A stretch of 52,203 bases of DNA from NCBI GenBank assembly GCA_039111635.1, contig JBCAQO010000039.1, positions 1 to 52,203 on the forward strand. Direction: 5' to 3'. Numbering within the stretch: position 1 is the first letter of the stretch; each line of letters opens with the position of its first letter. A program made the translations under genes and the position numbers. The notes beneath the pieces were generated by a model, which saw nothing but the letters and a program-made list of their open reading frames with translations, made no database searches and had not been told where the DNA came from. Source of the stretch: Heterobasidion occidentale. Taxonomy: Eukaryota; Basidiomycota; Agaricomycetes; Russulales; Bondarzewiaceae. Below are positions 30,168 to 41,298 of this stretch, piece by piece.

Positions 30168-31489
30168 CCCACAAATAAGCAAGGCATACACCTAGCACCA
30201 CCAACATGGACCCACTCCAAGTGCCAAATGTTGGCAATGTCGCTCATCCATCCCATTATTGCAAGCATTGTGTGTGCCAATAACATATCAAGCTGCTTTG
30301 TTGCCTTTGCCATCAAGTACACTGGTCAACCAATACACCCCCAGCAACTCCTGGATGCAGTCCCCCATTTTTTCCTATGCATTAGCTTCCTTTGGCTTCC
30401 CTCTTCCTTTGCCAGCCATCCCATATCATGGCTATACATCATAGGGGCAGTATCTGACAATGGCACCTATATCCTGGCAGGCTTCTATTCTACTCACTGT
30501 GCCACTGCTGCCATTGGCATGAGCGCATGATGCAACAGAGCCACCCACCGCAAGTTTTGATTTCCAAGACCAGTCTGAGACAAAGGAAAATAGACAGATG
30601 CTTTAAATGAATAGATATATACATAAAAATATTGCTTGCTAAGACAGGAAATGAGTGTTGAGGCCAGAGCAAGCTACAGAGTCAGAATTCCATGAAATTT
30701 TGGCTAAGTCAAATCCTTGTTTGGCATGCCCTGCCAAAACCACACTTAGTGAGCCCAGGTGGTATAGAGCCAGCTCGGCTTGCCCGGCCGTAATGACTCC
30801 GACAAAAACGCGCCGTGGCCATTCAAAGCCCGCTTGGCTCCGCTTGGTAAGCACGAGGCTACCAAAGTTCAGGCGGCAGCGTGACTGGTGGTTGTGACAT
30901 CACGAAAACGCTGGAATGAGACCTGTTCCCTACTACGGGACCAGGAATATAGGACCACGAATCTCCAATCAGGGTACCATGGCGGGGGCCGGAGAATCAA
31001 GGCGCTTGTGAATGCAAGAACAGTCACTCGCATCTGGACATAGATTGTGGAGCCTGTCAGAGAAATCCCGTCGTAGCTGGCAAGCTTGATTGATGGGGGG
31101 GGCAAGATTCGGTGAGTGCGTATATCCCAATAAAAGATGGTGTACATAGTCTGGCTTATGCTCAATGGAACCCCATCTGCTTGTCCAAGGTGCCCCCTTG
31201 CAGACTCGTGGCACGCCCGGCGATGTGCTATTCTTCAGGTTGACCATCTCGATTGAAATGAAGGACTGGTATCGAAATGCAGCGCCTAGTACTTCATTCT
31301 TTCATCTGCTTACATTCAATCCATCAGCGCTTCCTGTCAGGCTCGGCGGCTAGTGAAGATTTACTTATATCGCAAGACCATGGCATGCCGGTCAGAAGGC
31401 CTGCTTGGTCAATCAGCTACTAACGCCGCCTCGAGCACACTTATAAGTCGCCCAGCTGTCGCTCGTGCCCGCTGCTCAATCTTGGTTCT
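30168..31489. other. About 1.3 kb with no recognised gene
   Basis: Frames are short and match nothing I know. A minus-strand frame at 30083-30322 has an MLLAHTMLAIMGWMSD stretch but starts inside the LTR. The segment 30640-30870 and the AT-rich 30590-30640 look like degraded repeat DNA. The right part (31300-31489) would hold the promoter of the DUF6534 gene. Confidence 0.3.
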
Positions 31490-33393
31490 ATGCCTTTCCT
31501 CAACACGCGGCCGTTGGATCCGTCGTCCTACGTATTGCTCCTGTGAGCCGTCTTTTTTCTCGGTGCTTCTTCTGCCTGTGTCTCTGCGTATCTCAATAGA
31601 TGTCTGTGTAGGTCCGGGCCGACGCTCATTGGCACGTTTATCAGCCTCATCCTGTATGGTGTTGTCTTGATGCAGACGTATTCATACCACGCGAGCTACA
31701 AAGAGTACGTTCGAACCGATGTGTGCGCGTGAATTGAGGGCGCTGAGGTGTGAAAATCAGCGACAAGACATGGCAAAAGGCCTATGTACGCTTCTGACGA
31801 TGTCGGCGGTTCGTGGGCTCGGGCTGATGTCCAAAGCACAGGTATGGACGTTATTCGTCATGGGCACGGTGAACATAGGACTGGACATGGCGAATATCTA
31901 CGACCACCTGGTCAACAAATTCGGTATGTCCCTCGCCTCGGATCTCTCTCCGAGCTTTACCGATGACCCTGGATCGGATGGTGTTAGGAGACGTCGCTGC
32001 GCAGGGAATCTTGAGCTGGTGTAACTATTCTGGCGGTCTTTATCCGATCGTTTACGCTGACTGCACCGGTTCCTATTTTAGTTCATAAATGCGGTAAACG
32101 TTTGAGCCCCCCACTCGATGGCATTCACGCAACTGACGTGCTCGTGGCCACTTCGCAGGCCCTTTGACAACCGTCAGCGTTTTTGGGCTATCATGATCAA
32201 TCGTGAAACTAAAACATCCGCAGGGAATTATAGGATTGATGGTCCAATTGTTCTTCGGTCGTCGAATCTGGATACTCACGAACAGTCTATGGGCGTTCAT
32301 CGCGATCGCGGCGTTGGCCGTCATAGAGTGCCGTGCGTAGAGCCACACTTCGCACTGCGAGGTTCCATCACCGATAAAGATCATCCACAACAGTTGCCGC
32401 GATAGCCACCAGCGTGACGATGTTCTGCATGTTCGACATCCTGCTCACATCTCGCATCCAGTCGGCCGTCATCGTCTGGCTGATCGCAGCGACCATCGAC
32501 GATACGCTGATCACAGTCATCCTCGTGACATTCCTGGTACGTCCTCCACGCACGACCTCGTATCGCCCACAGCTGGGTCGACGAGCTTCGCCGAGTCAAT
32601 GCTTTGTTTAATAATGTAGAAGCGACACAAGACCGGCTCTCCTTCGACGGACGATGTCATCGACAAGATCATTCGACGTGAGTCCGAGCCGCAGCGCGCG
32701 AGGCCGCTCGGAAAGCAGAGATGGCTCAAGCTGATCCTCGTTCCGCGCTCCCGCTAGTCACCATCCAGACGGGCCTCGTCACCGCTCTGTGGGCCGTCAC
32801 AGACTTGGTCTTGTATATCACGTTTGTGCGTCCCTCTCTCTCCCGTTCCGGGAACCTCTTCCTCGGTCCATTTCTGACCGGGTCCTGCATCGTCGCTTCA
32901 CCAGCCAGCTGAGTAGTGAGTCCGTTCGACCGCTGCCCTCGCCGTTCGGACTGTGTGTCTCACGATCGCCGATGCCGCCCGCCGCAGCCACCTCATCTTC
33001 AACTACTCCTTGGCGGAGCTGTACACGATCTCCCTCCTCTCGAGCCTGAACTCCCGGAAAGGCTGGACGTCCTCTGTCGAGTCGACCAGAGACATGGGCG
33101 GGATCAGCCGCCCCCGCACCATCGAGTTTTGCGGCAGGAGCGCATTGAGAGACGTGAGCCGCCCACCCTGCTTCTAACTAGACATCGTTCCGGATCTTCC
33201 TATCCTCTCTTAGTGCGAAAGCGTGCCCCGCGATGCAGCAGTAGCAAGACACCCTATCATGGTGCGTGCTCTCTGTGCGATAGCGCCAGCTTGCAAGTTG
33301 ATCCGCTAGGTCACGAATGGACGACAGACTTTTATGAGCGAAGGTTCCCAGGAAAGCAGCAACCATGAGGCTCCAGCACCCGCGGAGGTATGA
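31490..33393 (+). CDS. DUF6534 multi-pass membrane protein, many short exons
   Basis: No single long frame exists, but exon-by-exon translation gives the DUF6534 pattern of basidiomycetes. Exons: 31612-31704 (PTLIGTFISLILYGVVLMQ), 31761-31785, 31842-31923 (GLDMANIYDHLVNKFG), 32224-32332 (QLFFGRRIWIL), 32394-32536, 32620-32677, 32758-32821 and 32988-33153 (LIFNYSLAELYTISLLSSLN), with a last exon ending at TGA 33391-33393. Introns have good GTRNGY-AG ends. The start (ATG 31490) and the exon around 32050-32180 are uncertain. About six to seven transmembrane helices are expected. The function of the family is not established. Confidence 0.75.
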
Positions 33394-33662
33394 GTTCTGA
33401 GAGGGAAGGACCACTTGGATTAATCGTGAGCATGAATTTGCGCGGGGCTTACTCTACACGCCATTATAATATCGCAATTTTACCGTCAATGTGCCACTAG
33501 AGGGCGGGTGGATACGCATACATTAATGCCTACAGCCAAGTAATCAGACATGACCATGATGTAGAGTAGCAAACGAAAACAAAAAGCACAGCAACTACGG
33601 CAACAATGCCTCTTCGCCCAAACTCACAGAAACCCGACACGTTCCGATCCAACCCAACCGAG
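33394..33662. other. Intergenic, convergent gene ends
   Basis: Between the DUF6534 stop and the stop of the minus-strand gene. It includes AT-rich 3'-flank sequence. Nothing else is seen. Confidence 0.5.
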
Positions 33663-34867
33663 TCATCGTGAGTGCTCAACGGCGATCTCCACCCTCTGCC
33701 CACGGATCCCGACCGGGTACGAGGTGACGTTCATGCTTCGCACGTACACCCATCCATTGCAGTTGTTCGACGTCAGGTTCGGGGACTGGAGCGATTGGAC
33801 CTTGCCCAAGGGACCGGCAGTGGTATTTATTCTGCACCAGCCCCGGTTTCTCAAGCGTGCCGTTGCTGATCGCGACGTTGACAAAGTCGACCTGCGAGCT
33901 GTCCGGCGGCGCGCAAGTCATCAGTAGGGCGAGTCTGGCGTGGACGAACGCCGCGAGGGCAGAGCCTCAGAGGAAACGAGATGGGCGTACGAGAACTGCA
34001 GATTGGTTTTTGCGCGGAGGACTTGGACGACCTGCGCCACGTGCTGCCGGTTATCGGTGTTTGCGTCGGCGACGATCGTGTAGGCGAGGCTGATGTTCTT
34101 TGGGGACTGCGCTGACGCAGTGGTTCTCGAGAACGCGGCGAGCGCGTCAAAGGCGTCTCTCGACAATTGGTGTTCGACGATGGGTGTCTGCCTCGCGCGG
34201 GAGAAAATGTAAGTGGGATCGTGTTCCATGTCACGACGCTTGTATGCATCTCGACGCTGACCTTGAATTGTGCCATCCCGTTTGAGGATTCGGGCGCGTT
34301 TGCCTGCTGCCAGGAGTGAGTGAGGACGCGCGGAATGCATCGATATCGAACGTGAGCACCTGATGGTGTCTGACCAGTTTCGGTGATTTAGAATGCTTCT
34401 GAGGCGTCGGGGTGGTGGTTTTGAGGTCTACCCATCTGATGCCGTTCTTCACTGTACCGTTTGGTGTCGGGGCATTCTAGCGATATCAATACGTCCCTTG
34501 TGCATGAGGCTACAGCAGAGAGCAGCAGGCTGAAGATGCTTACGCGGCTGGAGACCCCGCGCGCGTCTTTGTGTGTCTTAGCACTGCTCCCCGCCTGTCC
34601 CAGTTCTCGCTTCTTCGACGTACGCTCCAACGGGTCGAAATTGACCTCTGACTTTCGCTTGGGTGGCGCGGGGGTGGTGCGCTTTGGTATTGAGAATACA
34701 TCATCTATAGGCGGACTCGGTGGTTTTGATCGCCGCGCTGCACCATGAGGTAGAGGAGTGAGGTAGTCCATGATGGTATTCGATCTGCGCGCCGTGGGCA
34801 CTGATACCTGCGGGTCCCGTCGAGGCTGAGGCGCAGTGATGGGAGAGAAAGTGAGAGGCGCAGGCAT
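33663..34867 (-). CDS. Unrecognised protein, about four exons
   Basis: ATG 34867 opens a disordered basic N-terminus (PLPHGAARRSKPPSPPIDD, then KRKSEVNFDPLERTSKKREL) that ends at a GTAAGC donor near 34543. The second exon (about 34478-34263) reads NGIRWVDLKTTTPTPQ and FDIDAFRASSLTPG. The third begins RQTPIVEHQLSRDAFDAL and continues ISLAYTIVADANTDNRQH. A base seems to be missing near 33965 before FVHARLALLMTCAPPDSSQV. A last exon after a 37-nt intron reads NNCNGWVYVRSMNVTSYP and stops at 33663. I do not recognise the family. The conserved-looking C-terminal half suggests a real gene. Confidence 0.5.
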
Positions 34868-35887
34868 GGCGGGTATTCTGGGACTTGACGAGAGTCAGAG
34901 ACGGTTATAGAGTGCAAAGGAAGGAGGGTAGACGTTCGCGGACACCTTTCACGACGCGGTGCTGATGGAAACTAGACGCGTTCCATCCACGCAAAGGCCG
35001 TGTGGAGGAACGCGTGACGTCACGCACTGTATAAAAGGCAAGTCATGTGACAGTCACCGTCGGCAAAAATATCGGCACGCTGGATCAGCAAAAGTCGTAG
35101 GAAAGCCGTAAATTAGCTGGAGCAGACGCTACGTTCGTACGAGTTTGTTGACACAAACTCCGAAGAAACCCACTTTGCGACAACGGGATGACTGTTAGGT
35201 TTCTCATTCTTGCTTAGCGTCACGCAGATCACGTCAAGTCACCCTCGAAAGGAAATGAATTCGTGACGGAGCTGGAGTGGATGACGGTCCGACGTCTGCT
35301 CGTGCACCCATCAGCTAGTATGAAAGGCCTGCTCGTCGACCCACCACAACCCGTCGACGTTCACTGCGTCTCCTTCTTCTTGAACCTGACCTCCTGAACA
35401 TACCTATTGCTTTGCTCTCCTACAGCCCTGTCCAGGTGAGTGCACGATGCTGGCGTCGTCCAGAACAGCAGATGCTAGGTTCATCAGACCATGACCCTCG
35501 TTCATGGTCTCGGCGGACGCTTATTTGCAAACCCTGGCCGTTTTGCGTATATCATGAGGGACTTGAGCTGATAGGGGCTGATTTGCTCTGCATTGATCCA
35601 ATTGTGGACACGAGAGCAGATTCGCCCTGCAGATCTTCGTCACTCCTTCTGGTCATGTTTAGAAGCCTGCCGCCGTTAGAGGCTTGAGCTTGTACACACC
35701 TCACCGGTTGAAGCATGTATTTTGAACTCTACGCTACCTGCCTTCCGAAGGCCGCGGAACTCCAAATGCGTTCTACGGAGTCATCGATCCCGTTCACATA
35801 CTCGTCGCTCTGGCTTTATCATCTACTCTGCTTCTGTCGTTTATATGCGCCCTTTGACTGACCAAGTTGCTGGAAATAGTCTTCTCA
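34868..35887. other. Intergenic region between divergent genes
   Basis: No convincing long ORF. It holds a CRE-plus-TATA promoter at 35015-35038, several short ATG frames (35189, 35281) and the pyrimidine-rich leader of the F-box gene. Confidence 0.4.
35015..35038 (+). promoter_or_regulatory. CRE palindrome and TATA box
   Basis: TGACGTCA (35015-35022), the bZIP/ATF-CREB consensus palindrome, lies 7 nt upstream of TATAAAAGG (35030-35038). The orientation fits rightward transcription. The next convincing CDS start is 850 nt away, so it would serve a long leader of the F-box gene or an unannotated short transcript. Confidence 0.45.
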
Positions 35888-38348
35888 ATGGCCCCCGTCG
35901 CATCTACGCCTTTCGCCTCGTGCGTACACATCGGCTCCTTGCCGCTCGAAATCATCGAAGAAATCCTCATATTCGCCACGGTGATGGGGTCACCGACCGC
36001 CGTGTCCGCATTCGCCCGGACGTGCCGCCACTTCTACAACTCTGTCTACCAACCGCGGCACAACCATCTATGGCGACAGATGTTCCTGACCGTGTTTGAC
36101 GACTCCAGGCCCGCCATGGAGATCGTGAAGTATGGCCGGGCTGCGATTTCGGTTTCAGCGGTGTCTTTCACAGAGAGCTCGCGCGCGGCGGGTAAGCGGA
36201 AGGAGGGGCGAGACCCTCCGCCCTCGGACGATTTCCCTTGGGAAGGTCACTACAAACGACGGGTCTGGGCAGGCAACTTTATCGCTCGCCATGCTTCTGA
36301 CGATTCCACCCACCCCTCATCTGACGATCTGTGCACGGCTTTAGAATGTCTCCTTGACATTGTCCAAACCTCGACGCCGATGCCATCCTCGTCCTTCGAC
36401 AATCTCCCACCACCGACCCACACGCACCCGCTTTTCCCGCCGCTCTCCGTAGCCTCAACCTCGCGCCCAAAACTCTTCCCCAAGTCGCGCAACGTCACCT
36501 GGCTCTCGTCCGTGCTGTCGGCAGGGTTCCCACGGGTGCTGACGAGCAGGCTCTCGCTGTTCACGGAAGACGGGGGCTTCCGCCCGCCCGCCGAGCCGCG
36601 CGCGGAGGACCAGCTGTTCTATAGGCTTCTGTCGTACACGGGGCTCCTGCAGCCCATTTCCGGCTGCCCGACCTGCGTGCCCAACACGCTGCTCTCCGCC
36701 GCACTCGAGGTCCCGCAGAACGCCGCTGAGGCCGAAACCGGCGACGAGTCCGACGACAGCTCGTACTCGCCCGAGTCCGACGCGCGCTCGCAGTCGCAGT
36801 CGGAAAGCCACTCAGACAGCGAGGGCACGAGCTCGGACGGGGACGAGTCGTCCGCGAGCGCGGCAGAGCTCGAGGAGGAAGCGCTGGCGGAGGAAAACGA
36901 GTTTCGGGGCGGGAGCGACGGCGCCAGGCGCCTCGCGCGCATCAGGGTGTACGACATGCGCTACCTCCACAGCGACCGCCTCTATGGGCCATTCATCGTC
37001 GCGCCCTCCCGCTCATCGTCGTCCGCCGGCTCCAGCGGCCGCTCGTCCCATGGGTCCCCGACCACACGCAGCGCGCGGCGGGACCTCGCAAGCGCCGGCA
37101 CGTCGGCGGAGATCGACGATGCGCTGGACGAAGACGATGCGCTTGACTCGGACTACGTCGACTCGGACGCCGAGTCTGCCGGGTCGGGTTCTGAGTCCGC
37201 GTCTGGAGCGGGGCAGCCGTGCATCGCACGGTCCAGGATCCTGTTCGACTGGACGTGGCTGAGCGCCGCGCGGCAGATCGTGGAGGGCAACCTGCGCGAT
37301 TTGCTGCTGGGGCGGCACCAGAACGTGCTGCGCGCGCTGCTCAATTTGGAGGGCTTGCGCCCGTGCTCGGCGCCAGGGTTTCGGGACGGGATGCGGGGTG
37401 GGGCGGACGGGATGCAGGCTGCGAAAGAGGGGGAGGGGTGGGATTGGGCGGGGGTGGAGGGCCAGTGGAGGTGTGTAGGATAGAGATTTTCGTGGGCGGA
37501 GAATCATCTAACGGCGTGTCTTCAGGCGATGTGTGTGTTGGCTGGATTATCGAGATCTCGTCGGTGAGTGTCGACGACCGCCCTCCCAGCTCACCTCGTT
37601 GACTTTCCCGTCGCACAGCCAACAATGTACGCGCTCTTCTTCGTCGTTTCTCAGATCGCGGCTCATCCCCGACCTCTGGCTTCCGTCGGTCGGACGTCGA
37701 TCTCTAGGCACGAAAGATGCGCCGCCGCTTTGAGGACCCGGCGCTCTGCGAGGTGATGCGCATCATCCCTCTGACGCTGCGCATCACGTCCTACTCGGCC
37801 GCGCCGCCCGAGTGGCCTGGGAGGCCGACCATCCACATCGAGGGCGGCCTCGCGGGGCAGTCGAACGACTTGTCGGACGCGCGCAGGGTGCACGGCAAAG
37901 TGGAGATGGTGGGGAACGGGGACATACGATGGAGCCTGGTCAGTACGAGCCCTTTTACCTCCCCTTTGTTTTTTCGCAGCCGTCGCGCGGGGAGGAAGAC
38001 GTCGTTCGCTGATGACCGTGAGTGTGCAGCGCTCGGAGAGGGAAGATGGGGACGGCGAGTGGCAGTCGGAGGGCGTGCAGCTGGGCGGGCTCGGCTCGGC
38101 GACGGGCGTGATTGGGATGTGGACGGGCGCGGATCACGAGCGCATGGATCCTCTGGGTGAGCAACCGGCCTTCGTACCCGCCCGCTTCTGGACTCCTGAT
38201 GTCGTGGCTCCATTCCGCTCGCCCTGCCTCTCGCTCTGTTCCCACGCCCGATCCGCCCGTCGCAGGGCCCTTCTGGGCATGGAAAGTCGGACATGCGGAC
38301 ATCTCCGATGAAGGCAAAGCGCTCCAACTTCGTAGCCGTACCAAGTAG
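35888..38348 (+). CDS. F-box protein, five exons
   Basis: Exons: 35888-37470, 37526-37559, 37708-37938, 38030-38156, 38266-38348; all phases agree. ATG 35888 has the better context; an in-frame ATG lies at 35867. The N-terminus has an F-box (LPLEIIEEILIFATVMG, then FARTCRHFYNSVYQPRHNHLW) at about residues 10-55, which would bind Skp1 and recruit a substrate to an SCF ubiquitin ligase. A long acidic Ser-rich middle (residues about 270-420) separates it from a C-terminal part with WLDYRDL, EVMRIIPLTLRI, GVQLGGLGSATGVIGMWTG and GPFWAWKV, a pattern I associate with basidiomycete F-box proteins. The second exon is only 34 nt. The substrate is unknown. Confidence 0.85.
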
Positions 38349-38766
38349 CTGACTCTCTTTGCCATCCGCACCGCTTGTTAGCGACGGTCGAGGTGTGGGA
38401 AGAGTTATCGGAGGCGTAACAGATGCCTTCTCCCGTGATGCTCGGACTCGTGATGATCGAAGCACACGGTCGTCTATCTATAGAGGAGTTGTTCTGGATA
38501 TTCACGTAGCACTGCTCTTTTGTCCACGGCCCATACGAAAACGATAAACCAAAACAACGCGAAAGCGGTACACGAGTAAATGACAGAGCGTACGTAGAGT
38601 ACAGTTACCTGGCACAGGGATAAACAAACGAATGTTTCCAAGTAGAATCCACACCGACAGCGAAAGACACAGCAGAACCTAAAACCCGACGACAATGTAC
38701 GTGCGTGATTCGCCGAACCCGAAAGTCCCGAAATTGACCCGACGGGCGTGAGCGCGAGCGAATCGT
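38349..38766. other. Intergenic, convergent 3' ends
   Basis: Lies between the stops of the F-box gene and the glycosidase gene. Only short frames are seen. Confidence 0.5.
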
Positions 38767-40609
38767 TCACCAGCCCGTGGCTGCAGTCCACACGGAGGCC
38801 ACGACCATCGCGAACGTCCCATACGCGGGCAGCGGCCTGCTCGCGCCGTTCGCGCCCCGCGCGCCGTCGGCGACCCAGTCGCGCCACGCGGAGTGAAGCT
38901 GCAGCACGAACGCCTCGCCCTCGGGGCTGTTCGCGCCCTGCACGCCGTACGCGTTCGGGTTCACGACGGGCGTGAGCCAGCCGTCGGACGAGAAGTGCGC
39001 AGTCGTCGCCGCGAACGCGGACGGGGTCGCGCTGGCGCTTGCACTCGCGCTCGCGGTGCCGGTTTCGGTGCTCGGTGCGGAGGTGGACGTGGAGGTAGAG
39101 GCGGACGCGTTGGCGGAGAAGAGGGCCGTGCGGCAGCGTTCGGCGAAGGGGAGGTAGGTGTGCGTTCCTGTGAGGAGCGAGAGGCGGTACACTGTCGCTG
39201 CGAGCAGCGCGGTCGATGCGGCGTCGTCGAAATTGCTCGAGTCTGTGCTGTCGGCGTAGTTCTTGAACAGGTTATTCGATTGCTGCAGACACCGGGATGC
39301 GAGTTAGTCCAGCGCCGCAGTGTAAGATTGGCGCTTCAGGAGCACGCGTGGAATGCGCCCCGAGGGCGACAGGAGGAGATGTGGATGGAGGGAGGAGGAT
39401 AGACATCGCACCAGGTGGGGGTACATGGCTTTTTGGATGTCGAACGTCCATTGCCCGAGATCGCTGATTTGATTCTTGAAGGATTTGGAGTACGGCGAGT
39501 TCTTCATCGTACCTAGCACGCGCAGCATGCCCGCTGCTGCCCACGCGTTGCCTAGCCCAAACGCTCTCAGCGTTCGATGCGCCCCAAGAGCCGTGTGTAC
39601 CGATCACGAGACTCACCTGTCGACCAATGGCCCTCATCGTTCCCGCTGTCACCGAGCAAGACGTGCTTCCATAGGCCGCCCGCGCTGTTATCAATCAGGT
39701 AATTACGGTATAATTTTATCTGGCGGCACACACAGGATACGTCAGGCGCGCTGAGACGAATTAGTGTGAGATGTTCAGGAACGGCACGGACCTGGGTGTA
39801 CGCTTCTCCGAGGAGGGTCTGGTTTTGAGAGAAACCGCCGTAGTAGGCTAGGAAGGGTGGGACCATGTACACGAAGTCGCTCCTGCCATTGTTCCAGTTT
39901 CAGCCAGCGTGCCCCGCAAGCGCGAGTCCGTCCGCGGCGGGACTAGTCCCGTTATGCTCGTGCGCGCAAATGAACGACGCACCATAGCTGCACCTGGGAC
40001 ACGCGATGGGAGAACGCGCCGTCCGACGTCTTCGGCACGTCGTTGAACAGAAAATCCAGCTCGTCCCGCGCGGCGCCCGCATAGTCGAGCCCGTCGACGC
40101 GCCCGAGGCCCGTCCAGTTCGCGAGCAGGACGGCGACGCCGATGCTTGCGGGGTCCGCCGCGCTGCCATCGGCAATGAGCGGCTGCGGCCCTGTCGCGTT
40201 GCCGTTCGACTTGGCGCGCCCGCTGACGATCTTCTGCGCGATGGAGAAGACGTCGGCGAGCGAGGCGTTGGCCGAGGCGTTGAGCGCGCCCAGCGGGGGC
40301 AGCGAGTCAGAGGAGAGGACGGAGAAGGATGGGGCGTCGAGCTCGAGGAGGGTTTGGGCGCGCGTGCCGAACTCCCAGCTGGCAGGCGATCAGGGATGCG
40401 GCTCGACTCGCGCTTGCGTGCGTGCGTGCGGGAGACACGCACCTGTGCGTCGCGCCCTCTGCGAGACGCTGTTTCACAGCATTGACCTGGTCGTCTGTGA
40501 GGTTTTGGGCATGGGCGGGCGCGGTGAGCACCCAGCCGAGAAAGAGGAGGAGGAGGGGGAAAGCAGAGAAGCCGGTTGCTCCGCGCCCCACGCCGAGAAC
40601 GTTTAGCAT
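38767..40609 (-). CDS. Secreted six-hairpin glycosidase (GH88/GH105-like), six exons
   Basis: Exons on the minus strand: 40609-40443, 40378-39983, 39882-39792, 39719-39617, 39551-39412, 39282-38767, giving about 470 residues with consistent phases. A signal peptide is clear (FPLLLLFLGWVLTAPAHAQ, residues 16-34). Motifs of the six-hairpin fold follow: GLDYAGAARDELDFLF, SDFVYMVPPFLAYYGG, GLWKHVLLGDSGNDEGHWST, GNAWAAAGMLRVLGT and FDDAASTALLAATVYRL. Such enzymes usually hydrolyse unsaturated uronyl oligosaccharides from pectin or similar polymers. The substrate here is inferred from the fold only. The C-terminus has an Ala/Ser/Thr-rich stretch (residues about 380-410) before the last segment. Confidence 0.82.
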
Positions 40610-41298
40610 GCTATTCTGCGCGGTGCGCCGGTCTGTACAAGTCGGTCAACCAGTTGCCAACTCGGACGGGAATGTTTATCGGGGGGAGGGAGGACGGCGA
40701 AGGGATTGCCATTGGGGGTTGCATTCTGATCTGAGCCGATACTGACGTTATACCCAGCCCTCGGATGTGCCTGCCCTCCGCAGTTCTCAGGTGCACACAC
40801 ATCACACAGCGCAACATACAGCACGTGACGTTTCAGGTGGTTGAGCAACAACAAGTTAAGCGTAATACTGCTGGACATTATTTTCTGTCCGTGCGATAAT
40901 CAGAGCTGGCGGTTCGAATAGATGGCCAAGTTGCGGCCTGGGAAGTATATATAGCAGGCGCTCAGAGGCTGGGAGCATGTAGGCGAGAATGGGCTGAACG
41001 CTCAGATTAGGATGCCATGCCCCTGGCCGCGGTGTCTCGACGCTATTGGCACCTGCCCAAGTGGAGGAAGAGACCATTCAAGAACAAGCACCGAGATAGA
41101 TGAGTCTGACAGGCGCCCACGATAAAGCAAAGCACAAACGCTGCGTACCTGGGTCCCGAAAAGCACGCCTTCGCGGACGGCAACGAACCCCGCTCAGAGA
41201 GTTGTTCAATCCGGTCTATAAACCACCGCTCCTGCCTCCAGGCGTCTTCGGGCCTTGGGACCATCCCGCATCCCATTCCCTGCTCGTGTCCTCCGCTT
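40610..41298. other. Intergenic region, promoter side of the glycosidase gene
   Basis: No gene is seen. GAAGTATATATAGCAGG near 40942 contains a TATATA box on the plus strand, far from any plus-strand start. Confidence 0.35.

Noticed and set aside
30083..30322. Possible transposase fragment on the minus strand
   Set aside because: A few suggestive residues only; it starts inside an LTR and no catalytic motif is visible.
36993..37507. Long minus-strand frames opposite the F-box gene and similar frames opposite SMC2 and DUF262
   Set aside because: Antisense shadows of GC-rich coding sequence; the sense strand has clear domains.
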